Assembly (NCBI GenBank): GCA_963978905.1
Contig: OZ022256.1
Coordinates: 52,810,001 to 52,874,000 of the forward strand
Length of the DNA: 64,000 nt
Source of the DNA: Trichostrongylus colubriformis
Taxonomy: Eukaryota > Nematoda > Chromadorea > Rhabditida > Trichostrongylidae
Direction: 5' to 3'
Shown: positions 1 to 11,871 of the stretch, in pieces
Position numbering within the stretch: the first letter of the stretch is position 1
How the letters are laid out: every line of letters begins with the position of its first letter
Notes under the pieces: generated by a model
Database searches by the model: none
Seen by the model: only the letters and a program-made list of their open reading frames with translations
Told to the model about the DNA's origin: nothing
Position numbers and translations under genes: made by a program

Positions 1-1511
1 TCCGAAGACAAAAGCTATGATACAAGATCTTCGAGACAAAGTGGAAGTGGCTCATATACAAATGGCTATAAAGTGAGTACACTATAGGTTTTCAACGCTT
101 TGTCGCTCGAATTCCACGAAAAAATATTTATCACTTATGTTTAACATAGAGTGGGTTTGTTATATAGGTGAATATTCCAGGGATTGTGTAGATCTCCAAA
201 CGCCAAGTCAACAAAATCTAGTTAAATTGCTCGATGGCCCGATTCTTCCTTTGCATGATCTTTTGCAAAAGTTTGCGGTGAGCAAATCGAACCGAACTCT
301 TTAATTGCCGTACCAGTGAGGGTTGATCCGATGTATACTCTTTAGTCATTAAGGAACTTGTGATTCCAGAGTCCCCTTGGGCTGTACAAAGTGCAGCTGG
401 CGATTTTTCACTGTGCAAATCTCTATAGCGAAGAACCTATTATGGCTGTATGGGAAAATATCTTACAGTCAGGTAAGTTTTAGTCTCATGTTGACAGAGT
501 CATTTTATAAAACTCCCTATAAAATTCTTTTTACAGAATTTAAATATGAAGGCGAAGTACCTGAACGACTGCTGTGCACCCTACATGAACTTCATTCCAT
601 TTATGGACAAACAAAATATTTCCCTCGAAGTGAGTGAGCACGGTGTAGCATCAATATCGCTAATTACAAAATTGTGCCTAGCTCGCTGTATTTAGATTAT
701 GTTTTGCGGCGGTTGTTAGAGCTTGGCTCCGGCATGACTGGGCGATCGAAAAGAGCTGTCCTGCCTGCAAGCTTCTACGTGTCGCTGATTAGTAAACTAG
801 ACCTCAGTTTTATAGAATTCATTGAACTCCTCTCTTCAGAATATAGGTCAGCTTCCTTAATCATTTATCTGCCGTAACTTCATTTCTTTCTATTTGTCAT
901 GAAAATTATTCTCGAGAATTATTGTTACATACCTTATCGCACAGCCAGTGGTCGAAATTTAGAGCGGGCGATCCATGGTGGACCCAGAATGAAAATGGTC
1001 AGCGTTACATTATGGAAGTTGGTATAGCCGTTGTTCAAGCGTTCCTTGATAGCGGAACGAAGTACACACCTTCAGAAAGGTTTGCCATTAAAATTTCTCC
1101 AATTCGCAGCGGTCGTTATAGAAGTCTTAATGGTATTCCTTTTCACTATATATAACAAAAAGCTGAAAATTCTCCTCACCTTTCAATCTACAAGCATTCT
1201 ATGTTACATAGTACTGTGAAAGACGTTGATCATATGGTTTACAAAAAGCTGCTGAAAATGTGTAATGCGACGGGGAGGGCTCTTCCGCGAGGCTTTCTAA
1301 TAATTCATATTACGCTGGTAGAATTCTAGTTGTGCTTTGCGATTATTTCTAAATCACAGTGATGAATTCCAGAGCGAAAATTGCGAGCATATGTGACTCT
1401 TGTGTGTCGATGTTTTCGTTGGAGGCCAGAGCGGTGTCATCGTCTCACCTTCTTCAGCTCGATCGTCATTTCTCAGCTCTTCACCTCCGACTTTCTGCCA
1501 TGTGTTCTTAG
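1..1511 (+). CDS. npp-8: Nup155-like nucleoporin (NPP-8), C-terminal part, 5' truncated by window
   Basis: Seven exons join in phase: <1-72, 181-277, 370-472, 537-629, 696-846, 945-1079 and 1373-1511 (TAG), giving the last 262 residues. Nup155 is a large inner-ring scaffold protein of the nuclear pore; only its alpha-helical C-terminal domain is here. Matches to the family as I know it include QLAIFHCA (vertebrate form KLAIIHCA), a following tryptophan-containing helix (AVWENIL), the run QTKYFPR before the next helix (human form PRFFPLDF), and GDPWW (human RDPFW). The first exon reads only in the second frame of the window. All intron phases agree and no stop interrupts the model. The full protein in other animals is about 1,300-1,400 residues, so some 80% lies upstream. 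The next gene begins 8 kb away. Confidence 0.88.
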
Positions 1512-2362
1512 GAATTATCATATGAAGAGCTTTTGTTCACTAAAAATGATCTGTTTTGATATGAGAAGAACTTGTGATTGTTATCCTACAGTGATTGTTG
1601 ATGTTGTTTCATGTTTTCTTGTTTTTCATTTGCTCGCGCCTCTTCAATCCGTTGACATTCGTTCGGTTAATCTCATTTGATATTTTTTCATATACGGATA
1701 TTAGGACGATGTAAACATACCTCAATAAAGGGGCTCACAGTAATTAAATATAATGCATCATATGATATAGGGTTTGCGCCCTGTTCTGGATTAGGTTATT
1801 TATAGATTCTTATCGTGAGTATTACTTTGTGCAGTGGTTGTAAACAAGCAGTTCATCGATAGAAGTGTTTTTGTATTCATTGATAGTAGTGTTTACGAGT
1901 GAGAATTTGTGTTTGCTAGATGACAAGAGTGGACACAGTCTCCTCAAAAACTTCTGAGGCATCACCATCGTTCCTTAATGTTTGAGTGGTTTCTATACTT
2001 TTATGTTATTTGTATTTGTAGTCTGCCGGAGATTGTACTTGGGGTCTCAAACATCCATTTAATAGAGCAGGAAGTGTAATGAATGGGAGGGCTTAACCAG
2101 ATAGAACTGAATAGAACCGAACTGAACTGCGTAAGGCACATGGACCGTACCAGCATAATTAATCAGCTCTTTAATTCTAATCGACGACACAGATACGGAG
2201 GGTGGCTCGATGGAAGAAAAAGTTCTTCCAGTTTTCCTATTTGTCATTTGCGAAGGCTTTATCCTGCGAAATGAAACTGTCTGCTGTCGATAGCGGGTGC
2301 TAAATACTCAGACTGCACCCCTAGTCAGGATTTCGCACCGTGCGTACAGTGCGCGTGCGAGC
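1512..2362. other. intergenic, no gene recognised
   Basis: Downstream flank of the Nup155-like gene. An AATAAA lies near 1724. Short open frames on both strands have no recognisable motif and lack splice-compatible neighbours. Confidence 0.5.
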
Positions 2363-2512
2363 TACAGTCCATTCCGGAGCGCCTGACAGGGCGTGGACTA
2401 CGGACTTGTATGAGGGTGTATCAAATCCCCTCACCCCGCCACACACTCTCACTCTCGCCACTCACCCAAGTTCGAAGGCTACATGCTGTCAGGCCCTCCG
2501 AAATGGACTATC
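2363..2512. mobile_element. short foldback element, TA-CAGTCC family (copy 1)
   Basis: Near-palindrome of about 150 bp. The left arm starts TACAGTCCATTCCGGAGC and the right arm is its imperfect reverse complement ending ...CTCCGAAATGGACTA. The same family recurs at 18281-18432 and 35401-35523, where the ends are CAGT...ACTG directly inside TA dinucleotides. A CAGT end plus TA duplication is typical of Tc1/mariner-mobilised MITEs. This copy has lost the exact right terminus. Confidence 0.6.
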
Positions 2513-2794
2513 GGAGATCGAATCCAGTCCCCAAAAAGATTACTGGTTCAACGCCTAAATTATGGTGATCATCTAGGTTCCAATATGACATGGCACCCTA
2601 GCTCGCCGCGTTGCACGCCCACCCCGGTGTGAAATCCTGCCGTAGGGACGCATACCCTGAAATGCAGTTGTGTGGATGGGTGTGTTATTAGGAAAAGCCA
2701 AAACTGTGCGAACTAGTCGCTTGCCTTATCGCTAATCGGAACAACATCGCAGTCGATCGCATGAGCTAGCAGACTTAAGATATGCATCGATTGG

Positions 2795-2990
2795 TCGAGT
2801 ATCAAATAAGGCGCAAAATTTTCACCGACGTTGAAACTCCTTTTCCTCCCAGGCGTAGGCTGAGGAGTCAGATGAGACAGATGCCTTTTCATGTGGGAAG
2901 GTATATGAATTTTAGCCTAAGCCTAAGCAGGGAAGGTGCTTTGAAGTCTGTGAAAAGTTGCGTCTCCCCCTCCCCTCCACTTCAACTGGC
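2795..2990. repeat. palindromic repeat family F (CTAGGCTTAGG-type), degraded copy
   Basis: Contains CCGACGTTGAAACTCC, the core GCGTAGGCTGAGG, an AGACAGATGCC-type centre and then AGCCTAAGCCTAAGCAGGGAAGG, the inverted counterpart of the left side. Other copies lie at 20745-20905, 21373-25895 (interrupted), 26757-26955 and 52455-52684; the last has intact ends and an 8-bp target duplication. Confidence 0.6.
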
Positions 2991-5044
2991 CCAGGTGCTA
3001 TTCAGCAATGGTGATGTGCCCCAGATTGAGTGTCCTAATATCAATCCATGTTTGAACTTGCTCGTAGAGAGAAAGTGATCCTATTAGAGATTTGCAGCCA
3101 GAGACTAGCAGTGAAATGCTGATGCAGTGCAGGATGTCTTATCCCATTAGCGGTTTTAGTGGCATTTCAATCCGAAGAAGGGTATAAACATGCCTGGGAA
3201 ACAACGTGCGCGCCGCGACTAGCGAATCAGCGCTGTGGAGCGCGTCAACTTCATCTTGGTTTTATGGGTTACTTAGTCTTGAAGTTTGGTTGATCATTCT
3301 TTTTCTCTTTTGGGAGACCACTCCTTGTAGGAAGGTCAAGTGTAGATGGGATGTGTTTTGTCCGTGATTTAGTTTAGCGAAAGATGAGAGGTATTGCATA
3401 TGTTCACATGGTAGAACTGTCCCCTGATTCCCGAAGTTATTTGACGATTGTCGACGAAATTTATCTTTTCGTAGTTTATCTTAAGTGTTAGATTTTTTAT
3501 AATACTGGAAAATTATACAAGGTTCGACTGCATTTTTTCTTTTTTTTTGTATTTTTTCGTTCCGCTTTTTCTTAGTCTGGGAGGATGTTGCGAAAAGGTC
3601 ATTAAATTGTAATGGGATCTCGTAAGTCTTCTTGAGGCACAACTTCAGCGATCTAAATGCTTGCAAAAAGGCGTGCAAAAGAGCTCGCTTTTTTGTGCGA
3701 TGGAGTATTATGCCTACATTTATAATTTTCGCGATATTTTTCAAAGTCCTACCGATTTGATATTGCGTTATATAACCTTCCTTTCCTGTAAAAATGGCAC
3801 GTTTATTGTGTACCTTTACTGGAACCTTCACCTGATTCAAATTCTTAACTACGTTTTCACCTGATTCAAATTCTTAACAGCGAACTATTAAAAGTATAGC
3901 TTGCAATACACAACAAAGCATTTTGGTGTGTTCCTGATCAGAAGAGGTTTGAGATTTTCCCTTACAGCGCCTCGAAGTGGCTGTTTCGGGGGTGAATGGG
4001 AATTCTGAAGCGTATCGATTGAAGCTGATTCAGTCGGCTAGCCCCCGTGACAATTCAAATCACCGTCGAATGCCTTAGCATTCGTTTTCCCATTAGCGTT
4101 TTCTGTCGTTGAGAGCATCATAAAAGGGCCGTCAAATCGATGCGTACGCGTCTTTCTGCATATACTTATAGCGTTATTCGTCTTGCTTAAAGCCCTGGAG
4201 CACAACGTTGAATGAACCTCGGTTTCGGTAAATGCTTCTTCCTTACGAGCTCTTAAGTTTTATTGAGTCATTTCGACATACGATTGTGATTTTTGATTGT
4301 CTTATAAAGGTGCTCATTGTACCTTTCCTGTTTTTCCCTGAATGTATCATAATCATTGAACCCTGGCTGAACTAGCATTCCACTCCTTCACGTCTTGTCG
4401 AGGTCATTTTTCCTGAAGAATATGCCGCGAACGGGTTTTAGTCTCACCAAAATTTCGAGGCCGATTTTTGTAGTGTTTCATTTCACCTGTGAATGCGACG
4501 TCCTGTTTTTGCATTCTTGTCTAAAAGCGTTTTGACTTGCATTTTCAGCGGGTCTTCCGTGGTTTTGGAGACTGTAATTGTTCTCCAATGTTTCCGCTGA
4601 AAAAGTTTCGTTTATGACGGTTTCCTTTTTTACATTTGAAGATATCACTTTACGCATATTGCTGTTTTTTCTGCATGTTTCTCAAGTCTAAGGAATTCCT
4701 TTGGGTTGCATTCTTCCAAAGTTTCACAGTAATATTTTGTTGATTTACGGCTTCATGGAAATGGAACAGCTCCAGGGAATGCATCTAATTCCAGACAGTA
4801 CAACGGTCACTGAAGGGGGAGGGGTATACCGGAAATTGTTCTGATCTAGTGGGTGTTGGTTCAAACTGAATGTAGGAAGTGAAAAGAGCTCTTTGGCGGA
4901 TGAGCATTTCTGTGATCCTCAGGGCAATGTTGTGATGACTCAGGCTGAGATTATACCATGCGATAAGTTTGCATTTCGACTGAAGGTTAGGTGAGTATCG
5001 ATTTGCGATCCGCAGGATCGCATAGTCGCAGAATTCCACGTACT
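2991..5044. other. intergenic, no gene recognised
   Basis: AT-rich. The longest open frame (119 codons, minus, 3481-3840) is lysine-rich low-complexity translation without a known domain. A 21-bp phrase (CACCTGATTCAAATTCTTAAC) occurs twice in direct orientation near 3831 and 3859. No coding support found. Confidence 0.45.
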
Positions 5045-5358
5045 GTCATGCGCAGTCTAACCTGAGTGTAATATTTCTCCGAACTCTTTACCACCCTGGC
5101 TCCGTGAGTGGTAAAGCCGGGTTCATTTCGTACGACGCCGGCACCGAGGGGGCGTCAAAATCATGTGCCCTACCGACCACGGTGGCACACTGGCGATGCG
5201 CTTCGTTTGTAACACGCTCCACCCGACCACGCGACAGTACAGAGGTCGTAGTGAGAGCCACGAATCCGAATTCGAAACTTGGCGTAGTACCATTCTATGT
5301 ATAATGTTCGTGGCGAGAATTCGGAGAAATATTACACTCGGGTTAGAGTGCGCATGAC
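5045..5358. mobile_element. foldback element, 314 bp, about 45-bp terminal inverted repeats
   Basis: The left end GTCATGCGCAGTCTAACC and the right end, whose reverse complement is GTCATGCGCACTCTAACC, match over about 45 bp with few mismatches, continuing through AGTGTAATATTTCTCCGAA. No transposase. The target duplication is not certain; CAGAATT occurs a few bases outside both ends. Confidence 0.65.
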
Positions 5359-5446
5359 GAACAGAATTTGAATTCGAGTGATCTTGTCACGATTTACATA
5401 CTGTGGTGATTTTGATCGAGCGTTTTACAAATGGAGGCGTCACCGG

Positions 5447-5845
5447 GTGCTACTGGAGTTAGGGGGGGGCAGCGCACTGTGCTGTGCGTCTCTAACGCTA
5501 TAGTCAGAGCGCAGAGAAGTCATAGCGCCTGTCGAATCGGGTTTGAATTTTACAAAGAAACGATTATGAGGAAGCGGATTCGTGCTTTTTTCTATCCTAT
5601 CTTAGTCTAAGCCTTGTGGAAGGAGATTCTCTTTCCCTAGGCTTGGGCCCCCGAATACATGTAAGTGGTTGTTTGGTCTAGTTGAATAAATTTCTCGTTA
5701 TATACTAATGGGGAATAATTTAATCGCTTTCTTACTTAGTTAGCTGTATCTAGACATAAGTAACCTTGAGAGTGCCTGTAAGCAGAAATTGGGCGCAACT
5801 TATGCTTTTGTTCAGTGTCCCCCCCCCCCTAACTCCAGTAGCGCC
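5447..5845. mobile_element. MULE-type MITE, GTGCTACTGGAGTTAG family, 9-bp target duplication
   Basis: Ends GTGCTACTGGAGTTAGGGG and CCCCTAACTCCAGTAGCGCC are inverted repeats. The element is flanked directly by CGTCACCGG at 5438-5446 and again at 5846-5854. It has no transposase. A second copy in opposite orientation lies at 52333-52944, interrupted there by a family F element. A 9-bp duplication is typical of Mutator-like elements. Confidence 0.75.
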
Positions 5846-6377
5846 CGTCACCGGAGTGCCGCCGTGGTCGGCGGCGGGCACATGACTTTGACGCCGTACG
5901 GTGCCACAGAAACGGAAATCCAGCAAATGCAATTATGCTACTGTAAGCATCCGCAGAAACTCTGCGGACCACACCACACATTTGGCGATATACTTTTCAG
6001 CGCTGAATGAAGGAATGGGGTTGGTGGAAGGATGTCAACATGAAAACTTCATTTTAGTAAGAACTATATTGAAATGTAGTCTTTGAGTTGCCTGTGACGA
6101 TATTGAAAGGATTTGAAAACAGTTTGGATTGAAGTTCCAGTTGCTCATAGTTATCTTTGTCAGATCTTCTCGAAGAACACTTCAAAGGAAGCAAGGTGCT
6201 GCCCTTTTTCGAACGCAGGTTTTCAAAGGATTCTGTTAGCTATATACAAAGCTTCAGTTCTGGAATGAATTTCGAGATTTCGAATTCGTCAAAAGTTACT
6301 ATGAAATCCCTTCGTCGCTTCTTGCCGAGCGGATTTCCCGACAGTGTTTCACCCATGGTTAGGATGTTTCGGGTGTA
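5846..6377. other. intergenic, no gene recognised
   Basis: Open frames here are short and match no motif I recognise. The 3' part adjoins the TIR element at 6378. Confidence 0.4.
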
Positions 6378-7115
6378 CAGGGGGTGCCAAAAAAAGTAAT
6401 TTTGTCTCCTCCACTTTCACCCCACTTTAGTCGAACTACAGCAAATTCTGTTGAGGTATTCACATCCCCAGATTCAAGAGCAGACCTCACTCTATCACTA
6501 TACTCTGTGGCAGTCTTCTGCACGAGCAGGAACGGGAGCGAGGAAATAGTGAACAAGATGTGTCACCTCAACTGGGCAAAATCCGAAATTGGTCGCGCTC
6601 GTTCGCAACCTTGCTGAGGTCCGTTCACTCTGGGTATCTAAGGGGATTCACACTGGGTGGTGTTCTTCAGGATCCCGTTTCTTCCGGGTTCCCAGCGCCC
6701 TTCGTTTCCAAGAGCCAAAACGTGCACTTACCACTGAAACCCCTCCGGAGGCGGATTTGGGCATGAAAATGACACTTCGGATCATAGCAGCCTTGTCCAA
6801 GCAGCAGGGGCTCTGTGACTTCCATGAACCGAAGGGCCAATCCTTAGGAAGCTTCCCACAAAAGACCTACCATGGAACCCGGCTCCACTGTTTTAAAGGG
6901 ACCTTGATACCGTGGGTGCTCCGAAGCCCGACTGCGCCGCTTAAAGGTTCTATATTTTTTGTGGAAATGAAAGTAGTGAGTCTCAGCTTGTCCCTACTTT
7001 TAGAGGAACATTTCGGGAATATTTTGCCCCAATACTCATTTCTTTCGTTTCCCTATGTTTTGTATAGTTGGGAGATGTGAGCCGTGGGCAAAAATACTTT
7101 TTTTGGCACCCCCTG
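6378..7115. mobile_element. Tc1/mariner-type non-autonomous element, 738 bp, TA-flanked
   Basis: Left terminus CAGGGGGTGCCAAAAAAAGT follows TA (6376-6377). The right terminus is its reverse complement, ending in CCCCCTG before TA (7116-7117). The interior has an open frame of 163 codons (6589-7080, plus) and shorter ones, none with a recognisable DDE/D transposase motif, so it looks like a deletion or MITE derivative. Confidence 0.65.
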
Positions 7116-7857
7116 TATATGTACATCGTTTATTATGGAATGCTCACGTATTGGACACTTGGATGTGTATTTTTACCTGGGAACTGAGAGATTCCTCTTC
7201 AACAAAGCTAAGACAAAAATCCTTTGCAAAATTAGCGCCGGGCGCCGGAAGGGGTCCTCCATCTTCCTGGCACCCTGTTTTTGCCTAAGCCTCACTTGGG
7301 AGGACCCCTCACTCCATCATTTCAAGTTCTGAAGATATACATTTTAGTGCATAAATTGATTATCGTAGGCGGTATCAAGAGAGGGACAACAGCGAAAATG
7401 TGTATCACCAACCCAGGAAGTCGCTTTAAAATGATTCCTCATGCAATTAGTGATCTCGGTGCTCATTTATTTGGGAACACTCGAAACCGTTCTATAATGG
7501 TCATTATACTCAAGGTTATATTCTTACCGAAGCCTCGCTTGAGGGGTGAGGGTTTTTCTTAAACTAAGGCTGAGGCTAAAAATTTAGGCCAAAGTGCGCT
7601 GGACGCCGACCACAGAAGAGTGGTCCCAACTAAATTTACCACATCGGTTCATACTATATAGAAGTAATAGTTATCCATCTAATCCAGTAACATGGGTTAT
7701 CGCAACGACTGTGTATTACAGATTACGAAGATTGCTTCGATTACTACGAACGCACCGTGATCTTACTACTTTTTTATTGTATGGGTGGTGAAACTGCTTC
7801 AACCACTTCATTATTCAACTTTCAACAACTCACAAAACCAGGAAGATGATGATTACG
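7116..7857. other. intergenic, no gene recognised
   Basis: A phrase near 7262-7283 (CTTCCTGGCACCCTG) resembles the terminus of the preceding element. Around 7535-7590 lies a short palindromic stretch with TAAGGCTGAGGCTAAA that resembles family F. No coding signal. Confidence 0.4.
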
Positions 7858-8102
7858 GATATAGACTATTGCACGTACCGGAGGCCGGCCGTGATTGCGT
7901 ACCGGCTTGAAGACAGCTGGCTTTTTTCGGCAACACGCTTCCCGCCGCGAGGTCAGACACCAGACAGGCCAGAGTACGCGACGCCAAAGCTCCTTTCCTA
8001 AAAAGGCTCAGGCAAATCCGAGAAACCCAGACGGCGAAGGACGACATAGACGCAGGGTTCCGCAATCACGGTCGGCCTCCGGTGCGTGCAATAGTCTACA
8101 TC
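7858..8102. mobile_element. MULE-type MITE family A, 245-bp form (copy 1)
   Basis: Terminal inverted repeats of about 40 bp start GATATAGACTATTGCACG and GATGTAGACTATTGCACG. The exact 10-bp duplication GATGATTACG flanks it at 7848-7857 and 8103-8112. No transposase; the open frame inside is a by-product of GC-rich repeat sequence. A near-identical copy lies at 25978-26222. Confidence 0.85.
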
Positions 8103-8257
8103 GATGATTACGTAGGCAATAGCTTAAAAAAGTTGCCGAATGTGTGGTGTGGTACGCAGCGGATGGATACTGTAGCACGATTGCTGCATTTGCTGGATTT
8201 TCGTTTCTGTTACGGTGCCGGCGTCGGTGCGCAAAGTATGAGCGCGGCCTGAGAGAC

Positions 8258-8462
8258 GATATAAGCTAAACCACGCACTGTGCGCCGGGTTTTTCTTCGG
8301 CAACACGCGGGGTCAGACACCAGACAGGTCAGAGTACGCGACGCCAAAGCTCCTTCTCTGAAAAGGCTCAGGCAAATCCGAGAGACCCAGGCGGCGAAGG
8401 ACGACATAGACGCAGGGTTACGCAATCACGGCCGGCGAACAGTGCGTGCATCAGCTGCGATC
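8258..8462. mobile_element. MULE-type MITE family A, 205-bp form (copy 2)
   Basis: Shares the interior of copy 1 (GGTCAGACACCAGACAGG, then GGCGAAGGACGACATAGACG) but has different ends: GATATAAGCTAAACCACGCAC and, reverse-complemented, GATCGCAGCTGATGCACGC. Flanked by the 10-bp duplication CCTGAGAGAC at 8248-8257 and 8463-8472. Its closest relative is at 46020-46224. Confidence 0.85.
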
Positions 8463-9764
8463 CCTGAGAGACCAGCGCTATGAAGAAAAAATAACACGCG
8501 TAAGAGGGGTGCGCAGACATCGCTCGCGATTATGCGATCTGCACGGAATCGCGAGGTACAACCTGACCCTCAGGAGCGGACGAGGGGATGCTGCAAGTTC
8601 GGTAGATAGTCGGCAATACTCCTTCACTGCTAACTGTTTTTGTCTTATGCCTCAACTATTTTGAATCAAACTTATGTGGGTTCAATAGTGGCGGCCAGAA
8701 TATATGCCAATGTTAGAAGTTATGGCTTTGAAACTAAATTTTTCGTTACGTTACTATTCCACTGAAGTTGGTTAGACTGTGATGAGTTCTAATTTATCAT
8801 TGGTTTTCGTTGTTGCTCACCAGTATATTTCAAAAAATGAATTATTTAAGTATTTTTCACAATTGCTTCCGCATTTGTTTTTTATTATGTCTTATTTTTG
8901 TGACATTCCTGGGTGTGTCTCGCAGTAGATAAAGCACAGCTATTGTGAGAAACCTCTCAGTGGCCGATCACAGTGTCAGGGAAGGTAGTTTCGAAGAGGT
9001 TTCGATAGAAGGATTACGCAGTGGATAACTCATGAATCCGCGCAAAGAGGACAGTGACAGTGTAAAGAACCAGTTGTAGAAGGCGTGAGGGAACAGGGGC
9101 TTCTGAGTGGCGCAGTATAAAAGACCATGAAATAAGGAAAACTTTTGAGGGAAAGGAACTACATGCGGAACGAATCAGCGAAAAACTGTTGAAGTCTATT
9201 TCCCAGCTCTCTTCCTACGCCGTAGCGTACATGGAGATGGCCGTGTATTCGATAACCACTTAGTTTAGTGTTAAGCATAGTTCAGTGTTCGTGGTTTGGA
9301 TGTTCTCTTTTTCTCATTGGATTCATGGATCCCAGCACTCTCCCGAAATTTTGAGAAGCCAATAGTAATCAATCCCTCATTCATTTCTGTCTGGCACACA
9401 CGGGAAAACTGCCGTTGTAGATTCTTTGATTCCAAAGTTTAGTGCGGAGACGATAGGTTTCGTTGAGGCAAAGCTCAACCATATTATATCTGGTACCCAT
9501 AATGCTGGACGGATTATGTCCAACATTATGGGTATTAAATATATCAGTCGTATTGCTCCGGCCCATTGGCGGTAGTCCAATGGCTCCTCGTCTTGAGGTA
9601 TATCCTTCATCCAGATTCTTTGCTGGTTGGGCGCAACTGCTGGGTTTTTTTTCAGCAATTTTTTTGCAAGTTGTTAAGTTTATTGCCACGGTGGTTCGTT
9701 CGACGCTGCAACGCCCTTTTGTTCTTTTTTTCTCCTCTCAAGGATGATGGTCAGTTATTGTAGG
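8463..9764. other. intergenic; upstream region of ced-2
   Basis: No gene recognised. A 16-bp-stem hairpin lies at 9491-9534 (TACCCATAATG...CATTATGGGTA around a 7-base loop). The last 300 bases before the ced-2 ATG probably hold its promoter, but no motif stands out. Confidence 0.4.
9757..9763 (+). promoter_or_regulatory. probable spliced-leader acceptor of ced-2
   Basis: ATTGTAG precedes the ATG by one base, the position expected for a trans-splice acceptor. This favours the ATG at 9765 over the in-frame ones just upstream at 9744 and 9747. Confidence 0.5.
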
Positions 9765-11714
9765 ATGTCGGCATCGTTCGATCCCTATGACTGGGCATCT
9801 TTCTACTTCGGAAAGATGGGACGCGATGAAGCATCTCGCCTGCTATCTGAGACGGGTGTGGCCATAGGTACTTTTCTTTTGCGTGACAGTTCAAGGCCAG
9901 GAGATTACTCTTTGAGTGTGAGGTACGTGATGAGTTGTTGAATAAACAAGCAGCGTGCTCTACCTGGATTTCATGATTGCAGAGAATCGGATGAAGACAA
10001 CAAGGTCCGGCACTACCTTATTGAAGAAAAACTCGGTGAGAGCGGTGTGAAGCAGGTCAAGGTGTGTGAGAGGGTTCATTACGAATAGGAGTGATAAATT
10101 CCATTGACTTAACGTTTGCTGCAGATTGCTGATCACGATTTTATGGATATCCCGACGTTGTTGAATCATTTCAAGATTCATATACTTGACAAGACATCAC
10201 TTACAATTCCATATCGCAAAGGACAAATTGAGCAGGTGAGAAACTTACCGGTTTTTCACCTCATCTGACACCACTTTCGTTCATTTCTCCTTTCGTTTTG
10301 CTTGTTCGTCTCGATACAGCAGAAATTCATTTGGTCCACTTGTTCGTGTTGGTCCATTTGTTCGTATTTCTGTTTCAGGTGGTTGGTTTGTACCGATTTG
10401 AAGGAGAACGTGATACGGACTTGCCGTTTGAAGTTGGTGAAACCCTGGAAATAATTGGGAAGCCTGAAGAAGGATGGTGGCAAGCTAGGAACGCTCTCAA
10501 TGCCACGGGGCTAGTGCCTGCCATTTACGTGAGACCAGTGAGTCCTTGTTCTTCATGAAGTTTTATGGTCGATCACGCTTACTAGTTAAACCTAGTAGTA
10601 GGAAGTTGTTGGTAAACCTCTTTTATAAGAAGGTTGGATCTTGTCTCATTATTGTTTTTTGGGCTCCATTTGTTCTAAAAGAGATCCTAATTGGATTGCG
10701 CTGTTTTTAGTAGAGCACGAGGTAGGAGCTCGAGTTACCATTTTGAAGAGAATGTATATCATAACAGCCCAATAACTGCATTTCTGTTTGATGAAAGCCA
10801 AAAAGTCCATTGGATGCAAGTTTCACTACCATTAGGATTGTTACAGATCGATGAGAACGGCGATCGTCAAGTCAAAGGTCATAGCCAATCATCCATAGGT
10901 AGCTCGGTTGGCGACGAACGATTTAGCGGAGTTTCTACGAACAGTGACCCCATTGAAGACCGATACGAGGTGGGTGATGCTGATCCCATTGTGTTTTTTA
11001 TGTCCACAGGAAAGTGCAAAGGCATATTCATAGATCATTCATACGGAGTTTTTTCGATGGTTCTAACAGATGCTGAAGCTTTTGTTGAGAATGCACTGCA
11101 AGGGGGCAGAGGGCAGTTTTTTCTCTTCGCCTCGCAATATAGCCATTAAACCGCAGTGGGAACAACAATATTTCTTTCTGGGTCAGAGGAACTAGTTTGC
11201 CTTTGATTGCGTTGTTTTCTGCAACATATTGCTGCGCGTTTCATGATATGTTTACTTGTCACTGTGTTTTTGGGCTCATTCGTAGTTCTAAATGTCGCAG
11301 ATAGGATATTGGTATGATCTCTGGCACAATCACGAGCGAGGGTGTTTGCTGAGAGGGAGAACTTCGAAGGTTAATTGTTGACACCTCAAAACCAAAAAAT
11401 CTTCCTTTCAAGCCACCTCTACCGGCCGTCGCAAAAGCTATTTATGACAGACAGCCAAATGCGTACGATCGAACCCAACTGAAGTTGAAGGTATTTTGTT
11501 TCTTATTTGAGTGTTCATCCATTTCAAGAAGTTTGAGCTTGTAAGACTACGAGATCGGCCACTCATTTTTTGTGCAAAAGTTTCCTTGCAGAAAGGACAA
11601 CTGGTTCGAATCACAAAGAAGCTCACGAATGGAATGTACGAAGGCGAGTCGGATGGACGGGTTGGAATTGTGCCGTTCACATATGTGCGATTTGCCAAAG
11701 CAGAAGCTGTATGA
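9765..11714 (+). CDS. ced-2: CED-2 / CrkII adaptor (SH2-SH3-SH3)
   Basis: Seven exons, 9765-9922, 9983-10061, 10125-10235, 10379-10537, 10847-10969, 11413-11490 and 11592-11714, encode 276 residues; C. elegans CED-2 is about the same size. SH2 at residues about 10-110 carries the phosphotyrosine-pocket run GTFLLRDSSRPGDYSLSVR. SH3-1 (about 117-170) has ALYDF-like VVGLYRFEGERDTDLPFE, EEGWWQAR and GLVPAIYV. The linker QSSIGSS is conserved with CED-2. SH3-2 (about 210-270) has GQLVRITKK and VGIVPFTYVRF. In C. elegans CED-2 works with CED-5 (DOCK180) and CED-12 (ELMO) to activate CED-10/Rac in corpse engulfment and cell migration. The acceptor before exon 6 is CTTTCAAG, with A at the -3 position. 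All phases agree. Confidence 0.95.
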
Positions 11715-11871
11715 AGCCTCCATAAGCCATACTGTTCATGATGGAGCAGTGGCTAATCATGTAGCTTTGTATTCTCTCCCCTACACATATCTCAATTGGA
11801 TCTTAGCTTTAGCTTGCTTATTCATCCCATCCGGTAGGTTCCACAACAACTAAGTTTTCTAGTCCTTTTTT

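Noticed and set aside
3481..3840. 119-codon minus-strand open frame
   Set aside because: Lysine-rich low-complexity composition from A/T runs, with an overlapping open frame on the other strand and no splice partners or motif.
7895..8107. Arginine-rich open frames repeated in several places (also 8280, 25952, 46042)
   Set aside because: All fall inside MITE family A copies; they are frames through GC-rich inverted repeat sequence.
10691..11149. 152-codon open frame overlapping ced-2 exon 5
   Set aside because: It is the exon read with flanking intron; the protein outside 10847-10969 has no match to CED-2, and the GTGGGT donor and TTACAG acceptor define the exon.
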